A stretch of 64,000 nucleotides of DNA from Polytrichum commune (GCA_950295325.1 CATNTY010000003.1:1-64000); one strand, 5' to 3'; shown: positions 9,361 through 18,551, numbered from the stretch's first letter. Program-made: numbers and translations. The notes: generated by a model from the sequence alone, not told the origin.

Positions 9361-9739
9361 TTTGGGACTATCAAGTTATTTTGGTTTCACTATAACCAAA
9401 AGAAGTGGTAGAAAATTAGCTTTTGAACTTAGACCTCGTATCGCTTTTCATATGCATGCCAGAGATTACCAATTACTTGCCAGTGTCAAAGAATTCTTTG
9501 GAGTTGGTAATTTAAGATGTACCGATAAAAGTTCATTTTCCACAGTGAGCTCTAAAGAGGAAATCGCAATTGTTCTTAACCATTTTGAATTATATCCTCT
9601 GCTAACTTCTAAGAGAAATAGCTTTTTGATATTTAAATTGATTTTTGGTATGTTTTGTAACAAGGAACATCTTACAGAAGAAGGTTTTCTGAAAGCTGTT
9701 TCATATTTCAATTGTTTAAATAGACCCTTAGAAAGCTGA
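9361..9739 (+). pseudogene. C-terminal part of a LAGLIDADG_1 homing endonuclease
   Basis: The open frame reads YFGFTITKRSGRKLAFELRP, then HYPLLTSKR-like and KEHLTEEGFLKAV, the standard C-terminal half after a DAEG motif. The missing N-terminus (NPWAVTGLTDAE) is at about 8600-8645. The simplest reading is one LAGLIDADG_1 gene split by insertion of the LAGLIDADG_2 fragment. Confidence 0.65.
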
Positions 9740-9755
9740 AACATTAGAATCAGTC

Positions 9756-9885
9756 ACATCTATCTACGGTGCGTAACCTGAATTAATTTTAACTCCTGTA
9801 ATTAAATACACAAGCATAAATATACCAAACCCATGGTGGATCGCAGGATTTGAGAGCTTTAATACTATTTTAGAAAATTAATGTG
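9756..9885 (+). pseudogene. LAGLIDADG N-terminal stub
   Basis: Reads NIPNPWWIAGFESFNTI, then a stop. NPWW.AGF is the start of a LAGLIDADG_1 motif, but the acidic DAEG residues are gone. Confidence 0.45.
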
Positions 9886-9896
9886 CGGAGAATATA

Positions 9897-10064
9897 ATAA
9901 AAGAGATGAAAACAACAATAATGCTTTTTGCTTGTAACATTGTAAATATATTAGCCAATGTGCTACCTTCTCTTCGAATATCTCCTCTATAATTAATTCG
10001 AATAGCAACTATTGCATTACTTTATGCCGCGGCATTATTAATTTATGTCGTTTATAATAACCCC
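9897..10064 (+). pseudogene. Decayed copy of a NAD2-like HEG N-terminus
   Basis: It begins with the recurrent AATAAAAGAGA box (9897-9907), then ATG at about 9921 and MLFACNIVNILANVLPSLR, a stop, then LIRIATIALLYAAAL. This is a degenerate copy of the N-terminus of the GIY-YIG ORF at 56585. It ends at a family C palindrome. Confidence 0.6.
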
Positions 10065-10210
10065 AAATAATCGGTGTAGATTAGCCTTCGCAAATCACCG
10101 ATTATTCCCTGCGGAATAGGACGTGCGTAGGCGTCCCCCTCCGCAGGGACTGTAAATTGGCGTCTTACGACGGTCAATTTACAGTTAGGAGTACTCAGCG
10201 CTGAGTAAAA
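10065..10210 (+). repeat. Nested family C/B palindromes (copies C1, B2)
   Basis: Family C is a pair of hairpins: AATCGGTG...CACCGATT enclosing GATTTGCGAAGGCAAATC, and CTCAGCGCTC...GCGCTGAG enclosing CGCCCTTTGGGCG. Here a family B copy (10106-10185) lies between the two C parts, and the second C hairpin is reduced to TACTCAGCGCTGAGTA. Confidence 0.75.
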
Positions 10211-10353
10211 AGTAATTCCCCTAATTTTATTTGAGCTCTACATTTATCTTCACGCACGGCCTATGCATTTTTCGTTCATTTTTCTTACAGACCATCACAG
10301 ATGTTCAGCAGGGAAAACGGTTGGAAGTCACCTACTGCCTGGCCTTTTTACCT

Positions 10354-10592
10354 CCACTGCGGTTCAGGAGCAACTGTGAACACCTAGTGTTCGCAGTTAC
10401 TCCGAATAAGGCTAGATCCGCTTCCCTTTAGGGAAGCGGGCCGCAGGGGCTCCTATTTTCCTCCTCGTATTGACTACCGGTCATCTGTGATGTCCGGCAG
10501 CCAATACTTAGATGGGCCTCTAAAGTTTTACCGCCCGGTCAATGAAATTGACACGAGCCGGTAAAACCTTCGGTCCTTAGGGAAAATAGGGG
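10354..10592 (+). repeat. Family A repeat (copy A6)
   Basis: The first stem base group is altered (CCACTGCGG instead of CCCCTGCGG); otherwise full length. Confidence 0.88.
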
Positions 10593-11147
10593 TTTTACCA
10601 TCAGAGATATCCAGAATGTAAATTATCTTTATCCGTGATGAGACTATTTTGAATAAATTGAATTTTCCAAAGGCTACCGGGTTGGAGGTTATACTCCATT
10701 CTGGGCTACGGACCCTGCGCACTCCACGTTATCGAACGTGAGCCTTCCCTTTCCAACCCTATTTAGAGTACACTGGGCCCTGTCGAAGGCGGGGAGCTGG
10801 GCAATACCGCGTCACTCCATCATGATCAAAATAATGCATGAGAGCAGCTTTTATCTTTACCGCCTGGGGTTCAGGCGAGGCCCTATCCCCTGCCTGCGTA
10901 ATATTGTACTTGACCCCCGATTTGCGCATCATGATCTTAGATCATGATGGCCAAATCGTACTCTTCCCTGAAAGGGAAACTAATTCTTAAAGAATTAGAT
11001 TTGAGGTTAGGGAAGCACGAACGTAGACGTCCACTACGGTCATGTAAACATGACCCTCTGTGTGCAGGTACTATACCGCCTGTATCGGGCTAACTAGCCA
11101 GAGGGTTGGGGCGGTGGTGAAAAGGAAAGTATAAAATTCAAACATAA
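10593..11147. other. Spacer before tRNA-Asp
   Basis: No gene recognised. It contains a family F copy (10916-10961) with the AATTCTTAAAGAATT palindrome and one GAGGTTAGGG unit after it, and several GC hairpins. Confidence 0.55.
10916..10961 (+). repeat. Family F palindrome (copy F2)
   Basis: Same core and same 3' flank (TACTCTTCCCTGAAAG) as copy F1, so the mobile or duplicated unit is longer than the palindrome. Confidence 0.85.
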
Positions 11148-11220
11148 GGGTTGTTAGCTTAATAGGTAAAGCCCCTAAGCGTCACTTAGGATTATATCGG
11201 TTCGATCCCGATAGGACCCG
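11148..11220 (+). tRNA. trnD: tRNA-Asp (GUC)
   Basis: D stem GCTT/AAGC, anticodon stem CCTAA/TTAGG, loop GCGTCAC (anticodon GTC), T arm ATCGG TTCGATC CCGAT. Two oddities: position 33 is C instead of the near-universal T, and the acceptor GGGTTGT/AGGACCC has a G-G mismatch at pair 6-67. Confidence 0.85.
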
Positions 11221-11948
11221 TTGGGATTGTCAAGCCCCTAAATTTAGACACAGACTCCGATAAGACCTGGAATCCCGGAAATCATGTTTTCCGGGATTCA
11301 GCGCGCCTTATTTTTCCCCCTGGGGACCAAGGCGGGGTGGGGACGGGCTGCACCCATTGCCGTCCTGCCAAAATAGGGGTAAGATTATGGCAACTACCCA
11401 TCAGGCCGTTGCCGAACGGCTAATTTCCCCAGGGTTCTTAGATCTTATCCCTCCCAATACTGACTATGTCAGTACTGTGGAGGGAGAGATGAAGATTAAT
11501 CTCCATCCTGGAAGACGTACTGCGCTTGGAGATTCCACCACCAAGCACGGTAGCGTAGGTCCATAAGTTAAATTTGGGTTATAGGAGTTGTGAATACCAA
11601 ACTCCCTTCGTTAATAGATTCAGGTTGGTCTGCCTAGACCAACCTGCATCTATTTTACTCAGGTAATTATGACTGAAGCTGGTCTAGCCAGACCAGCTTA
11701 AGTAAGAAAACCTGAGGGAGCAACCTCTACTACGTCGTTCCCATCAAAAGGAACGAGGTTTTATTACTTTTGTTTTTGTTTGTTCATGTCTGGAAACCCC
11801 CAAATAATGCGTTAACTTGCATGCGGCTCCATACTTCAGGCTAGGGCAGCCTCATCTTTCGTGTGGTTGACAATGATTCGATCTTAACTATAACGGGTCA
11901 GAGTGCAATTTAGGACGCACAAAAAGAATAAAAGAATCAATTTAAATT
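11221..11948. other. tRNA-Asp to nad4L spacer
   Basis: Holds a family E copy, CTCCATCCTGGAAGACG and GTACTGACTATGTCAGTAC-type hairpins, and an AATAAAAGAAT box (11927) about 20 bp before the nad4L start. No gene recognised. Confidence 0.55.
11601..11720 (-). repeat. Family E double hairpin (copy E1)
   Basis: Family E pairs GCTGGTCTGGCTAGACCAGC with AGGTTGGTCTAGGCAGACCAACCT, flanked by CCTCAGG and its complement, and usually ends with a GGAGTCCGGAGAGGGC extension. This copy is reversed and lacks the extension. Confidence 0.85.
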
Positions 11949-12621
11949 ATGAATCTTTCAATAATACTGTTTTTAATTGGAATTTTAGGATTTATATTGA
12001 ATAGAAAAAACATTATCCTATTAATCATTTCCATCGAGATAATGTTACTAGCTGTAACATTACTTGTTTTAATTAGTTCTTTTGGTTTCGATGATAACAT
12101 CGGTCAAACATTCGGTGTATATATTATAGCAATAGCTGGAGCAGAGTCAGTTATAGGATTGAGTATTTTAGTAGCATATTATCGATCTTTCTTGGTCCTG
12201 GGTTAATTCTACATTGGAACCAACCGTAGAACCGGGGTATGGCGGCCTTCGCCCCCGGAACATATATCCACGCAATTCACTAAATGCTGGGACGTATCAT
12301 GATAACTAATAATGTTAATAATTATTTAAAATGTTGTCAAGATGTCATTTGTTTTGATCTTATGACATAACCAATCAGCAGGCTTTATGAAGCCTCAGAG
12401 ACTACACGTGAGTCTGTTAATTATAACACTTGCCGGCCTAACAGTATCCACTTGTCTAATTTTATTCAAAGCGGGTACTTAAAAGTTCTAGTTGGTGTTG
12501 TAATTCTTAGCTACGGAAACATTTAACAGAAGATATAGTCCGACCCTGAATGGTAATCTATATTTAAGAATAAGGGTAAAATTGGGGTTTTGTCAGAGGG
12601 AATATTTCACTAATGACTTAA
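11949..12621 (+). CDS. nad4L: NADH dehydrogenase subunit 4L (two exons)
   Basis: Exon 1 11949-12186 encodes MNLSIILFLIGILGFILNRK through AGAESVIGLSILVAYYR. Joining to 12593-12621 (TCAGAGGG...TAA) restores YYRFRGNISLMT and stop, with T before and G after the intron. A second candidate last exon (13920-13948) restores [12 protein letters not shown], closer to the usual nad4L ending. Membrane subunit of complex I. Which last exon is used cannot be decided from DNA. Confidence 0.9.
12187..12592 (+). other. nad4L group I intron
   Basis: Core seen: CTAAATGCTGGGACG near 12281, CCAATCAGCAGGCTT near 12371, CCTCAGAGACTACACGTG near 12393 and GAAGATATAGTCC near 12529. It has no ORF when it ends at 12592. 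If the downstream native exon is used, the intron extends to 13919. Confidence 0.8.
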
Positions 12622-12769
12622 TGAGAAATACTTTAGTTTCACTGAAGTCTTGGGGAACAATTAGTAATGCTGAACGAATTGCTTCATACATCCACCCCAA
12701 AGATGTAACCATTTCCACAGGTTCACGTAATCTTGATTATATTCAACTTAATCAAACCCCCCGCTGATC
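12621..12769 (+). CDS. Short ORF overlapping the replacement nad4L exon
   Basis: It starts at the ATG of TAATG, overlapping the nad4L stop by one base exactly as native nad5 does at 13948. It reads MRNTLVSLKSWGTISNAE and YIHPKDVTISTGSRNLDYI, then enters the left inverted repeat and stops. I do not recognise it. It may be the separated N-terminus of the downstream HEG, whose frame is also open back into the repeat (SLIPYSLGLGSTVG before its ATG). Confidence 0.35.
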
Positions 12770-12961
12770 GACGTAGATTTGCCTTCGCAAATCGACGATC
12801 AGTGGGAGGTCTGACGCGCTTAGGCCGCCCTACGCTAATTGAATCCCGTTGGTCTGACTAGACCAACGTTATTCAATTTTGCGCAGTAATTCTGACTGAT
12901 GCTGGTCTAGACAGACCAGCACAAGTCAGAAAACTAAGGGCGATCAAAGAGCGCGTCAAAC
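12754..12961 (+). repeat. 208-bp inverted repeat, left arm (composite C-D-C)
   Basis: Perfect complement, as far as I can read, of 13635-13842. It is a family C element interrupted by a family D double hairpin. The two arms enclose the LAGLIDADG ORF at 13011. Confidence 0.92.
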
Positions 12962-13010
12962 TTGTGTTTCATTAATACCATACTCCCTTGGTTTAGGGTC
13001 TACAGTAGGA

Positions 13011-13628
13011 ATGAGATTACCTACTTCTGTTCTATCTGAAATTAAATTAACGCCTGAGGCAATGTCAATTCTAGCGGGTTCTCTTCTAGGTGACGGGAGT
13101 ATTAGAAAACCTTCAACTAATGGAGCTCCTCAGTGGAGATGCAACGTTGGGTTACTCCATATAGAATATCTTCTATTTTTATTTAACCACCTTAGCCCTT
13201 ATTGTGCCCATGCTCCCTCAATGGTGAGAAGAAGAGACGGCTCATATTATTGTTATTTAACTACTAGAAGTTTACCTTGTCTTAACGAACTGCTAAAGGT
13301 ATTTACAGTTAATGGGAATAAATATGTTACAATGGCTATAGCGGAATATATCACACCGCAAGCCTTGGCTATTTGGGCTCAAGACGACGGTACTCGCACT
13401 CCCGAGGGATTCTATTTATGTAGTAACGGTTTCAGTTTAATTGAACAGCAAGTTCTCCAGCGAATCCTATGGATAAATTTTGGTTTACGTGCAACTATTC
13501 ATAAACATTTAGATGGGTACAAACTATATATTCCTGCGGGTTCTATGGAACTTTTTCGAAGTATTGTAACTCCCTACTTTAGTTCACATTTTATGTATAA
13601 ATTAGCTGCTAAAGTTAAAGGGCAATAA
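13011..13628 (+). CDS. LAGLIDADG homing endonuclease inside inverted repeats
   Basis: 205 aa. Motif 1 LAGSLLGDG at residues 24-32, motif 2 LAIWAQDDG near residue 123, C-terminus FMYKLAAKVKGQ. It looks intact. The frame remains open upstream of the ATG as far as the left repeat (SLIPYSLGLGSTVG), so the true start may be upstream and cut off. It lies in the insertion that also carries the replacement nad4L exon. Confidence 0.88.
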   Translation: MRLPTSVLSEIKLTPEAMSILAGSLLGDGSIRKPSTNGAPQWRCNVGLLHIEYLLFLFNHLSPYCAHAPSMVRRRDGSYYCYLTTRSLPCLNELLKVFTVNGNKYVTMAIAEYITPQALAIWAQDDGTRTPEGFYLCSNGFSLIEQQVLQRILWINFGLRATIHKHLDGYKLYIPAGSMELFRSIVTPYFSSHFMYKLAAKVKGQ

Positions 13629-13634
13629 TTATAT

Positions 13635-13842
13635 GTTTGACGCGCTCTTTGATCGCCCTTAGTTTTCTGACTTGTGCTGGTCTGTCTAGACCAGCATCAG
13701 TCAGAATTACTGCGCAAAATTGAATAACGTTGGTCTAGTCAGACCAACGGGATTCAATTAGCGTAGGGCGGCCTAAGCGCGTCAGACCTCCCACTGATCG
13801 TCGATTTGCGAAGGCAAATCTACGTCGATCAGCGGGGGGTTT
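13635..13842 (-). repeat. 208-bp inverted repeat, right arm (composite C-D-C)
   Basis: Begins 7 bp after the HEG stop. Reverse complement of 12754-12961. A third copy, near-identical and in left-arm orientation, lies alone in an rnl intron at about 43072-43271. Confidence 0.92.
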
Positions 13843-13919
13843 TAATATTATCCCTAATTAAATCCCCTTACCCCAATTTCTATTCATTTAAAATTAAGGT
13901 GTTACCATTCATGGGTTTG

Positions 13920-13948
13920 TAAGAGGAACCATTTCACTTAGAACATAA
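13920..13948 (+). CDS. nad4L: Displaced (probably native) last exon of nad4L
   Basis: TAAGAGGAACC...ACATAA. If spliced to exon 1 it gives [10 protein letters not shown] and stop. It is preceded by GGGTTTG, the same intron-end sequence as the upstream copy (GGGGTTTTG), and its stop overlaps the nad5 ATG by one base, the classic fungal nad4L/nad5 arrangement. Confidence 0.7.
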
Positions 13949-16900
13949 TGTATCTATCTATCTTATTTTTACCATTACTAGGTTCTTTAGTTTCAGGACT
14001 ATTAGGACGAAAAATTGGTGTGACTGGAAGTCACATCATTACTTGCTCTTCACTAGGTTTGACTAGTGTTATGGCAGCTATAGCCTTTTACGAAGTAGGT
14101 ATCTGCGGTTCACCTGTATCTATTTACTTAACAAGTTGGATCGATTCTGAGTTAATGTCTGTTTCTTGGGGATTCTTATTTGATTCTTTAACTGTTTCAA
14201 TGTTAATTCCGGTTTTATTCGTTTCAACTTTAGTTCATATCTATTCTATTTCATATATGGGCGAGGATCCACACAACCAAAGATTCTTCTCATACTTATC
14301 ATTATTCACTTTCTTTATGCTTGTTCTAGTAGCAGGAGATTCATACCTAACTATGTTTATCGGTTGGGAGGGTATTGGTATATCTTCATACTTACTAATT
14401 AACTTCTGGTTTACAAGAATTCAAGCTAATAAGTCTGCTATATTGGCTTTAACTATGAATAGAGTTGGTGATATGTTCTTAAGTATTGGATTCTTTGCTA
14501 TATTCTGGCTATTTGGAAATATTGATTATGCCACAGTATTCAGTATTGCTCCATATATGAATGAAACAGCTATAACAATAATAGGTTTATTGTTATTATT
14601 TGCTGCTATGGGAAAATCAGCCCAACTAGGTCTTAATACTTGGTTACCTCATTCAATGGAGGGTCCAACACCTGTTTCTGCTTTACTGCATGCAGCTACC
14701 CTAGTTACAGCTGGATGTTATTTACTTCTTAGATCATCCCCATTATTAGAATATAGTTCTACTGCACTATTAGTAATCTTATGGGTAGGAGCCATAACAG
14801 CTTTCTTTGCTGCTTCTACTGGTCTATTGCAAAATGATTTAAAACGAATAATTGCGTTTAGTACTATTTCTCAAATGGGATATATTTTCTTAGCTGTTGG
14901 TTTGAAATAGGCCCACATTAAATGCTATCATATGCTTGAACACCTTTAAGGTAAATAAGCAGGCTTAAATAAGCCTCAGAGACTAGAAATAGCAACAGAC
15001 AAGTGTCTGTAAGATATAGTCCGAGCAATTGTGAGAACAATTGATATTTCCGTATATCCAATACTAGCATAAAGGCGGTTACAGGGTATGCGGATAACTA
15101 TCAACCCGTACGGTTGCTTACCATACCGATACTAAATATAGCATTAAGCTTCGTCCAGGTTTTGTGCCGGGATCTATAAAAGAGATTCTAGTTATGGTGA
15201 GCGTTGAGTTACTCAAACCAAGGCTCTGCCAGTTAAGTCGGCCCCCAGACCAACTTTATTTTAACTAAGAAGAAATAAATAAGCCAAGTCTTCTGACAAA
15301 ATAATCCCTTCGCCGGTGCAACTGGCGGGGGTTTAGATTTAGAGACTATCACTATACTTTAATTTTATAATAATGTTTTATTTAATATCTTTTCTTCTAG
15401 CGCAACGGCGCAGAATATTCCCTTTTTTAATTCTAATAGCAACAATTGTATTACTTTGTGTCGTGGCATCTTTATTCTCTGAGTTACCTGTTAATGCCAC
15501 TATGGCCTTTAGTACCCCTTTAGTACTACATCGTGCCTACATGGCACCAGAGGACAAAGAGAAATATTCTAATGCTGTTCCTCAAAGCTTCGATGAAATC
15601 ATGTGTGGAGTTATGCTGGGCGACGGGAGCTTATGAATGAATGGTACTAATGCTTTACTAAGCATTCAACAAACGCATAGGGAGATCTCGGATAAACTAT
15701 GGAATATTTGTTTTAGTCTTAATCTAGTTCATACACCCGTGAGAGAACTAATACGACAAAACTGGAAACCAGTTTATCATTTTAAGACTTTTACTATGCC
15801 TTACTTTACTCGGTTATTTAATGCTTGGTACGTCAATATCGAGGGAAAAAACATTAAAGTAATTCCTGCAGGCATTGATAAACTTCTTACTCCTATAGCT
15901 TTAGCACATTGGATAATGGGAGATGCAGGATTTGATGATCACGGACGAGGAGCTGGGCGATTAACTCTGTATACAAATCGCTATAAAAGAGATTCTAGTT
16001 AAAAAATATCCTTTTATATAAAGAAGGGTATAACCGCATGATGACACTATTAGATGTTGCAATTTGAATAATTGTCAACATCTAATAGGTCAGGACGTGC
16101 GTAGCCGTCCCCCCATGCGGTTACATGCTTTTGGCAACTTACGTTGCCAAAATATGTGCTCAGCGCTCTTTGATCGCCCAAAGGGCGGCCTAAGCGCTGA
16201 GTACTCCTAAATAATCGGTGATTTGCGAAGGCAAATCTACGCCGATTATTTGGGGTGTGTATCGAAGATACCAAGTGGCGAATTAGATGTAGCAATTATT
16301 CTAATTGCAACATCTAATTCCAGGGTTTAGGAGTTGGGTTCCCCAATTAACTGTGAAGAAATAAATAAGCCGAGTCTTTTGACATAATAAATCCTAGTTG
16401 TTTTCCGGAACAACAAAGGTATTTAGAATTAGAGACTATTACTATACTAATTTCATATAAATGTTTTATCTATTCAAATCTTTTTTTCGAATAACTCTTT
16501 TGTTAATTTTAATAACAATTATTCCGTTACTATGTGCCGTTGCATTATCATCTAATGTCGAAAATATTCAGCCAATTGGATATTGTGTAGTACTCTCCTC
16601 TTTACCATTATTAAAACCTCGAGAGGGTTTAGTGTCACGCCGTTTAACTGATTCTGGAAAATTGCAATTTACTCTTTCACCCCAATTGAAAGACATCTTG
16701 GTTGGTCTCATACTTGGTGACCTTAATGTTAACAACCGAAGGTTAGGTATAAATCCATGTTTAAGGTTTAGACAAGGAGCAGTACATGAAGATTACCTGC
16801 TTCACTTGTATGAGCTATTTAAAGAATTTTGTCCTTCAGGTCCAAAAACACAAACTGTAAAGCTTAAAGTCTCGGAGAAAGTTTATCAAGCAATATATTT

Positions 16901-18551
16901 TGGAACTTACGCTTTACCTTGTTTTGGTGAGTTTTTGAATATTTTTTACCCGGACGGTATTAAAGTTGTACCAGCTAATATCGCAAATCTGTTGACACCC
17001 TCGGGCCTCGCTTATTGGATTTGCGATGATGGTGGATTCAATAAGAAAAACCGTGCAGTAGTACTAAGTACTCAAAGTTTTACTTTGGAGGGTGTTGAGC
17101 TTTTAGCTAAAACTTTAAATGAAAAATTCGATTTAAATTGCACTATAAATAAAAATGGAAATAATTTTGTTATTAGAATTTCATCAAAATCGCTTTCATT
17201 GTTACAGGACTTGCTTACTCCGCATATGCCAAATATGATGAGACATAAAATAGGGTTATAGACCGTGCTGGTTAACCATCACGGGGTTTTAGTTAATTTT
17301 ACACTAGAAGAAGTTGAACTTCTTCAAAAATTATTACTTGATAAATTTGGTTTGGAGTCTGCTCTTTATAAAAGGACAAACCAAGATTCTAAACGGGGTT
17401 ACGCTATACGAATTCCCTCTAGATCACTTCCCACTCTTCAATCTATTGTTGCTCCTCACATTTACCCTAGCTTGCTATATAAAATCGGTATGTAATAGTT
17501 ACATTTAACAAAACTGCTTTCTCAACATAATGTAGCTCTATTCCACTTAGTAAATCACGCTTTCTTCAAGAGTTTACTATTCTTATCTGCAGGTGCAATT
17601 ATTCACGCTATGGCAGATCAACAAGATGTAAGAAAACTAGGAGGACTTATTAATTTCCTGCCGTTTACTTACACTGCAATGTTAGCGGGAAGTCTTTCTT
17701 TAGCTGCTTTACCATGGTTAACTGGATTCTTTAGTAAAGATTTGATCATTGAACTAGCAGGAGCTCAATATAGCTTCTCCGGTCAAACAGCCTACTGGCT
17801 TGGAACAATAACAGCAGTATTAACAGCTTTCTACTCATTCCGATTAATTTCTCTAGTATTCTTAACTTATCCAAATGCACCTAAAACAGACTACCTTCAT
17901 GTACATGAAGGAGATTTAACAGTGGTAATCCCACTATTTATTCTTTCTCTATTTAGTATTTTCTTTGGTTATGTGTTTGCAGATTTATTTGTAGGAGTAG
18001 GAACCGATTTCTTTGCTAATAGTTTATTCATCCACCCGGATCACGTAACATTGATAGAAGCTGAATTTTCTTTACCTATCTTATTTAAATTACTACCTAC
18101 AATTGGTAGTGTATTTGCTGCAGCTTTAGCTCTATTCCTTTACCACAAATCACCTACATTCCTAGTAGATTTAACAGAATCACCATTAGGACACAGCCTA
18201 TATTCATTCTTTAATGGTAAATATCTATTAGATATAATCTATAATAATTATATCATTCAAGGAGGATTGCAATTAGGTTATACAATATCTAAATTCTTAG
18301 ATAGAGGTATGATCGAACTAGTAGGACCTTATGGAATATCTTCATTCTTAAGTAAAACAGGAACAAACGTAGCAAAATTAGATACAGGAATCGTGACAAG
18401 TTACGCCCTATATATCGTATTAGGATTGATAACTTTACTATTCTTACTTTTCGCACCTATTTTATTAGATACATCTCCACTAAGTGAAATCCGATTGGTA
18501 ATCATCTATCTATCTTCATTAGTGTTATTAAATGCCACAGCTAAAGCATAA
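13948..18551 (+). CDS. nad5: NADH dehydrogenase subunit 5 (two exons)
   Basis: Exon 1 13948-14901 ([17 protein letters not shown] to [11 protein letters not shown]) and exon 2 17517-18551 ([18 protein letters not shown] to NATAKA, TAA) join to 662 aa. The signature proton-pumping segments are present: [47 protein letters not shown] and HALADQQD-like [16 protein letters not shown]-terminal lateral helix follows. Complex I antiporter-like membrane subunit. Translationally linked to nad4L by ATG overlap. Confidence 0.95.
15174..15185 (+). promoter_or_regulatory. ATAAAAGAGA box opening a HEG module
   Basis: CTATAAAAGAGATTCTAGTTA recurs at 15981 and (AATAAAAGAGATTCTAGTT) at 27483, each time 70-370 bp upstream of the cox2-type leader and a HEG. 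Confidence 0.4.
15269..15372 (+). promoter_or_regulatory. cox2-type leader ahead of a HEG
   Basis: GAAGAAATAAATAAGCC, AGTCTTCTGACAAAATAATCC, a hairpin (CCGGTGCAACTGGCGG region), then GATTTAGAGACTATCAC just before the ATG. The same blocks in the same order precede cox2 (53922-54220) and the HEGs at 16461 and 27648. Confidence 0.65.
15373..16002 (+). pseudogene. LAGLIDADG HEG with in-frame TGA, split by a second HEG module
   Basis: ATG at 15373 opens a hydrophobic N-terminus ([18 protein letters not shown]), then motif 1 [13 protein letters not shown] at 15634-15636, and in the same frame [19 protein letters not shown] to LAHWIMGDA and RLTLYTN (about 15980). The family usually has an aromatic residue at the TGA position. 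The C-terminus ([18 protein letters not shown] to SLLYKIGM) is found at 17280-17495, so a block from about 15981 to 17285 was inserted. Confidence 0.75.
15981..15992 (+). promoter_or_regulatory. ATAAAAGAGA box at the inserted HEG module boundary
   Basis: Lies exactly where the reading frame of the outer HEG is lost, marking the 5' edge of the nested module. Confidence 0.4.
16030..16122. repeat. Diverged family B-like palindrome (B3)
   Basis: Outer stem TAACCGCATG...CATGCGGTTA; contains AGGACGTGCGTAGCCGTCCCC of family B and an inner AGATGTTGCAA...CAACATCT hairpin. Confidence 0.6.
16147..16256 (-). repeat. Family C double hairpin (copy C4)
   Basis: Both hairpins intact: CTCAGCGCTCTTTGATCGCC...GCGCTGAG and ATAATCGGTGATTTGCG...CGATTAT. 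Confidence 0.88.
16355..16460 (+). promoter_or_regulatory. cox2-type leader ahead of the nested HEG
   Basis: GAAGAAATAAATAAGCCGAG, TCTTTTGACATAATAAATCC, a GTTGTTTTCCGGAACAAC hairpin, then AATTAGAGACTATTACTATAC before ATG 16461. Confidence 0.65.
16461..17261 (+). CDS. LAGLIDADG homing endonuclease with hydrophobic N-terminus
   Basis: 266 aa, apparently intact. Residues 1-50 are strongly hydrophobic ([22 protein letters not shown]) and end in [11 protein letters not shown], the same type of prefix as at 21456, 24435 and 27648. Motif 1 LVGLILGDL near residue 76, motif 2 LAYWICDDG near residue 183, C-terminus MMRHKIGL. The final base of the classical first motif is Leu instead of Gly. Inserted with its leader into an older HEG of the nad5 intron. 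Confidence 0.88.
   Translation: MFYLFKSFFRITLLLILITIIPLLCAVALSSNVENIQPIGYCVVLSSLPLLKPREGLVSRRLTDSGKLQFTLSPQLKDILVGLILGDLNVNNRRLGINPCLRFRQGAVHEDYLLHLYELFKEFCPSGPKTQTVKLKVSEKVYQAIYFGTYALPCFGEFLNIFYPDGIKVVPANIANLLTPSGLAYWICDDGGFNKKNRAVVLSTQSFTLEGVELLAKTLNEKFDLNCTINKNGNNFVIRISSKSLSLLQDLLTPHMPNMMRHKIGL
17280..17495 (+). pseudogene. C-terminal half of the interrupted nad5 intron HEG
   Basis: Reads [21 protein letters not shown] to [12 protein letters not shown]. It joins logically to RLTLYTN at about 15980 across the inserted HEG module. Confidence 0.7.

Larger units (their letters stand above)
14902..17516 (+). other. nad5 group I intron carrying two HEG units
   Basis: The core follows exon 1 immediately: CATATGCTTGAACACC near 14930, AATAAGCAGGC near 14955, CCTCAGAGACTAGAA near 14973 and AAGATATAGTCCG near 15013. 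The remaining 2.4 kb is a HEG with a second HEG module inserted into it, plus palindromes. The intron ends in G at 17516. Confidence 0.82.
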
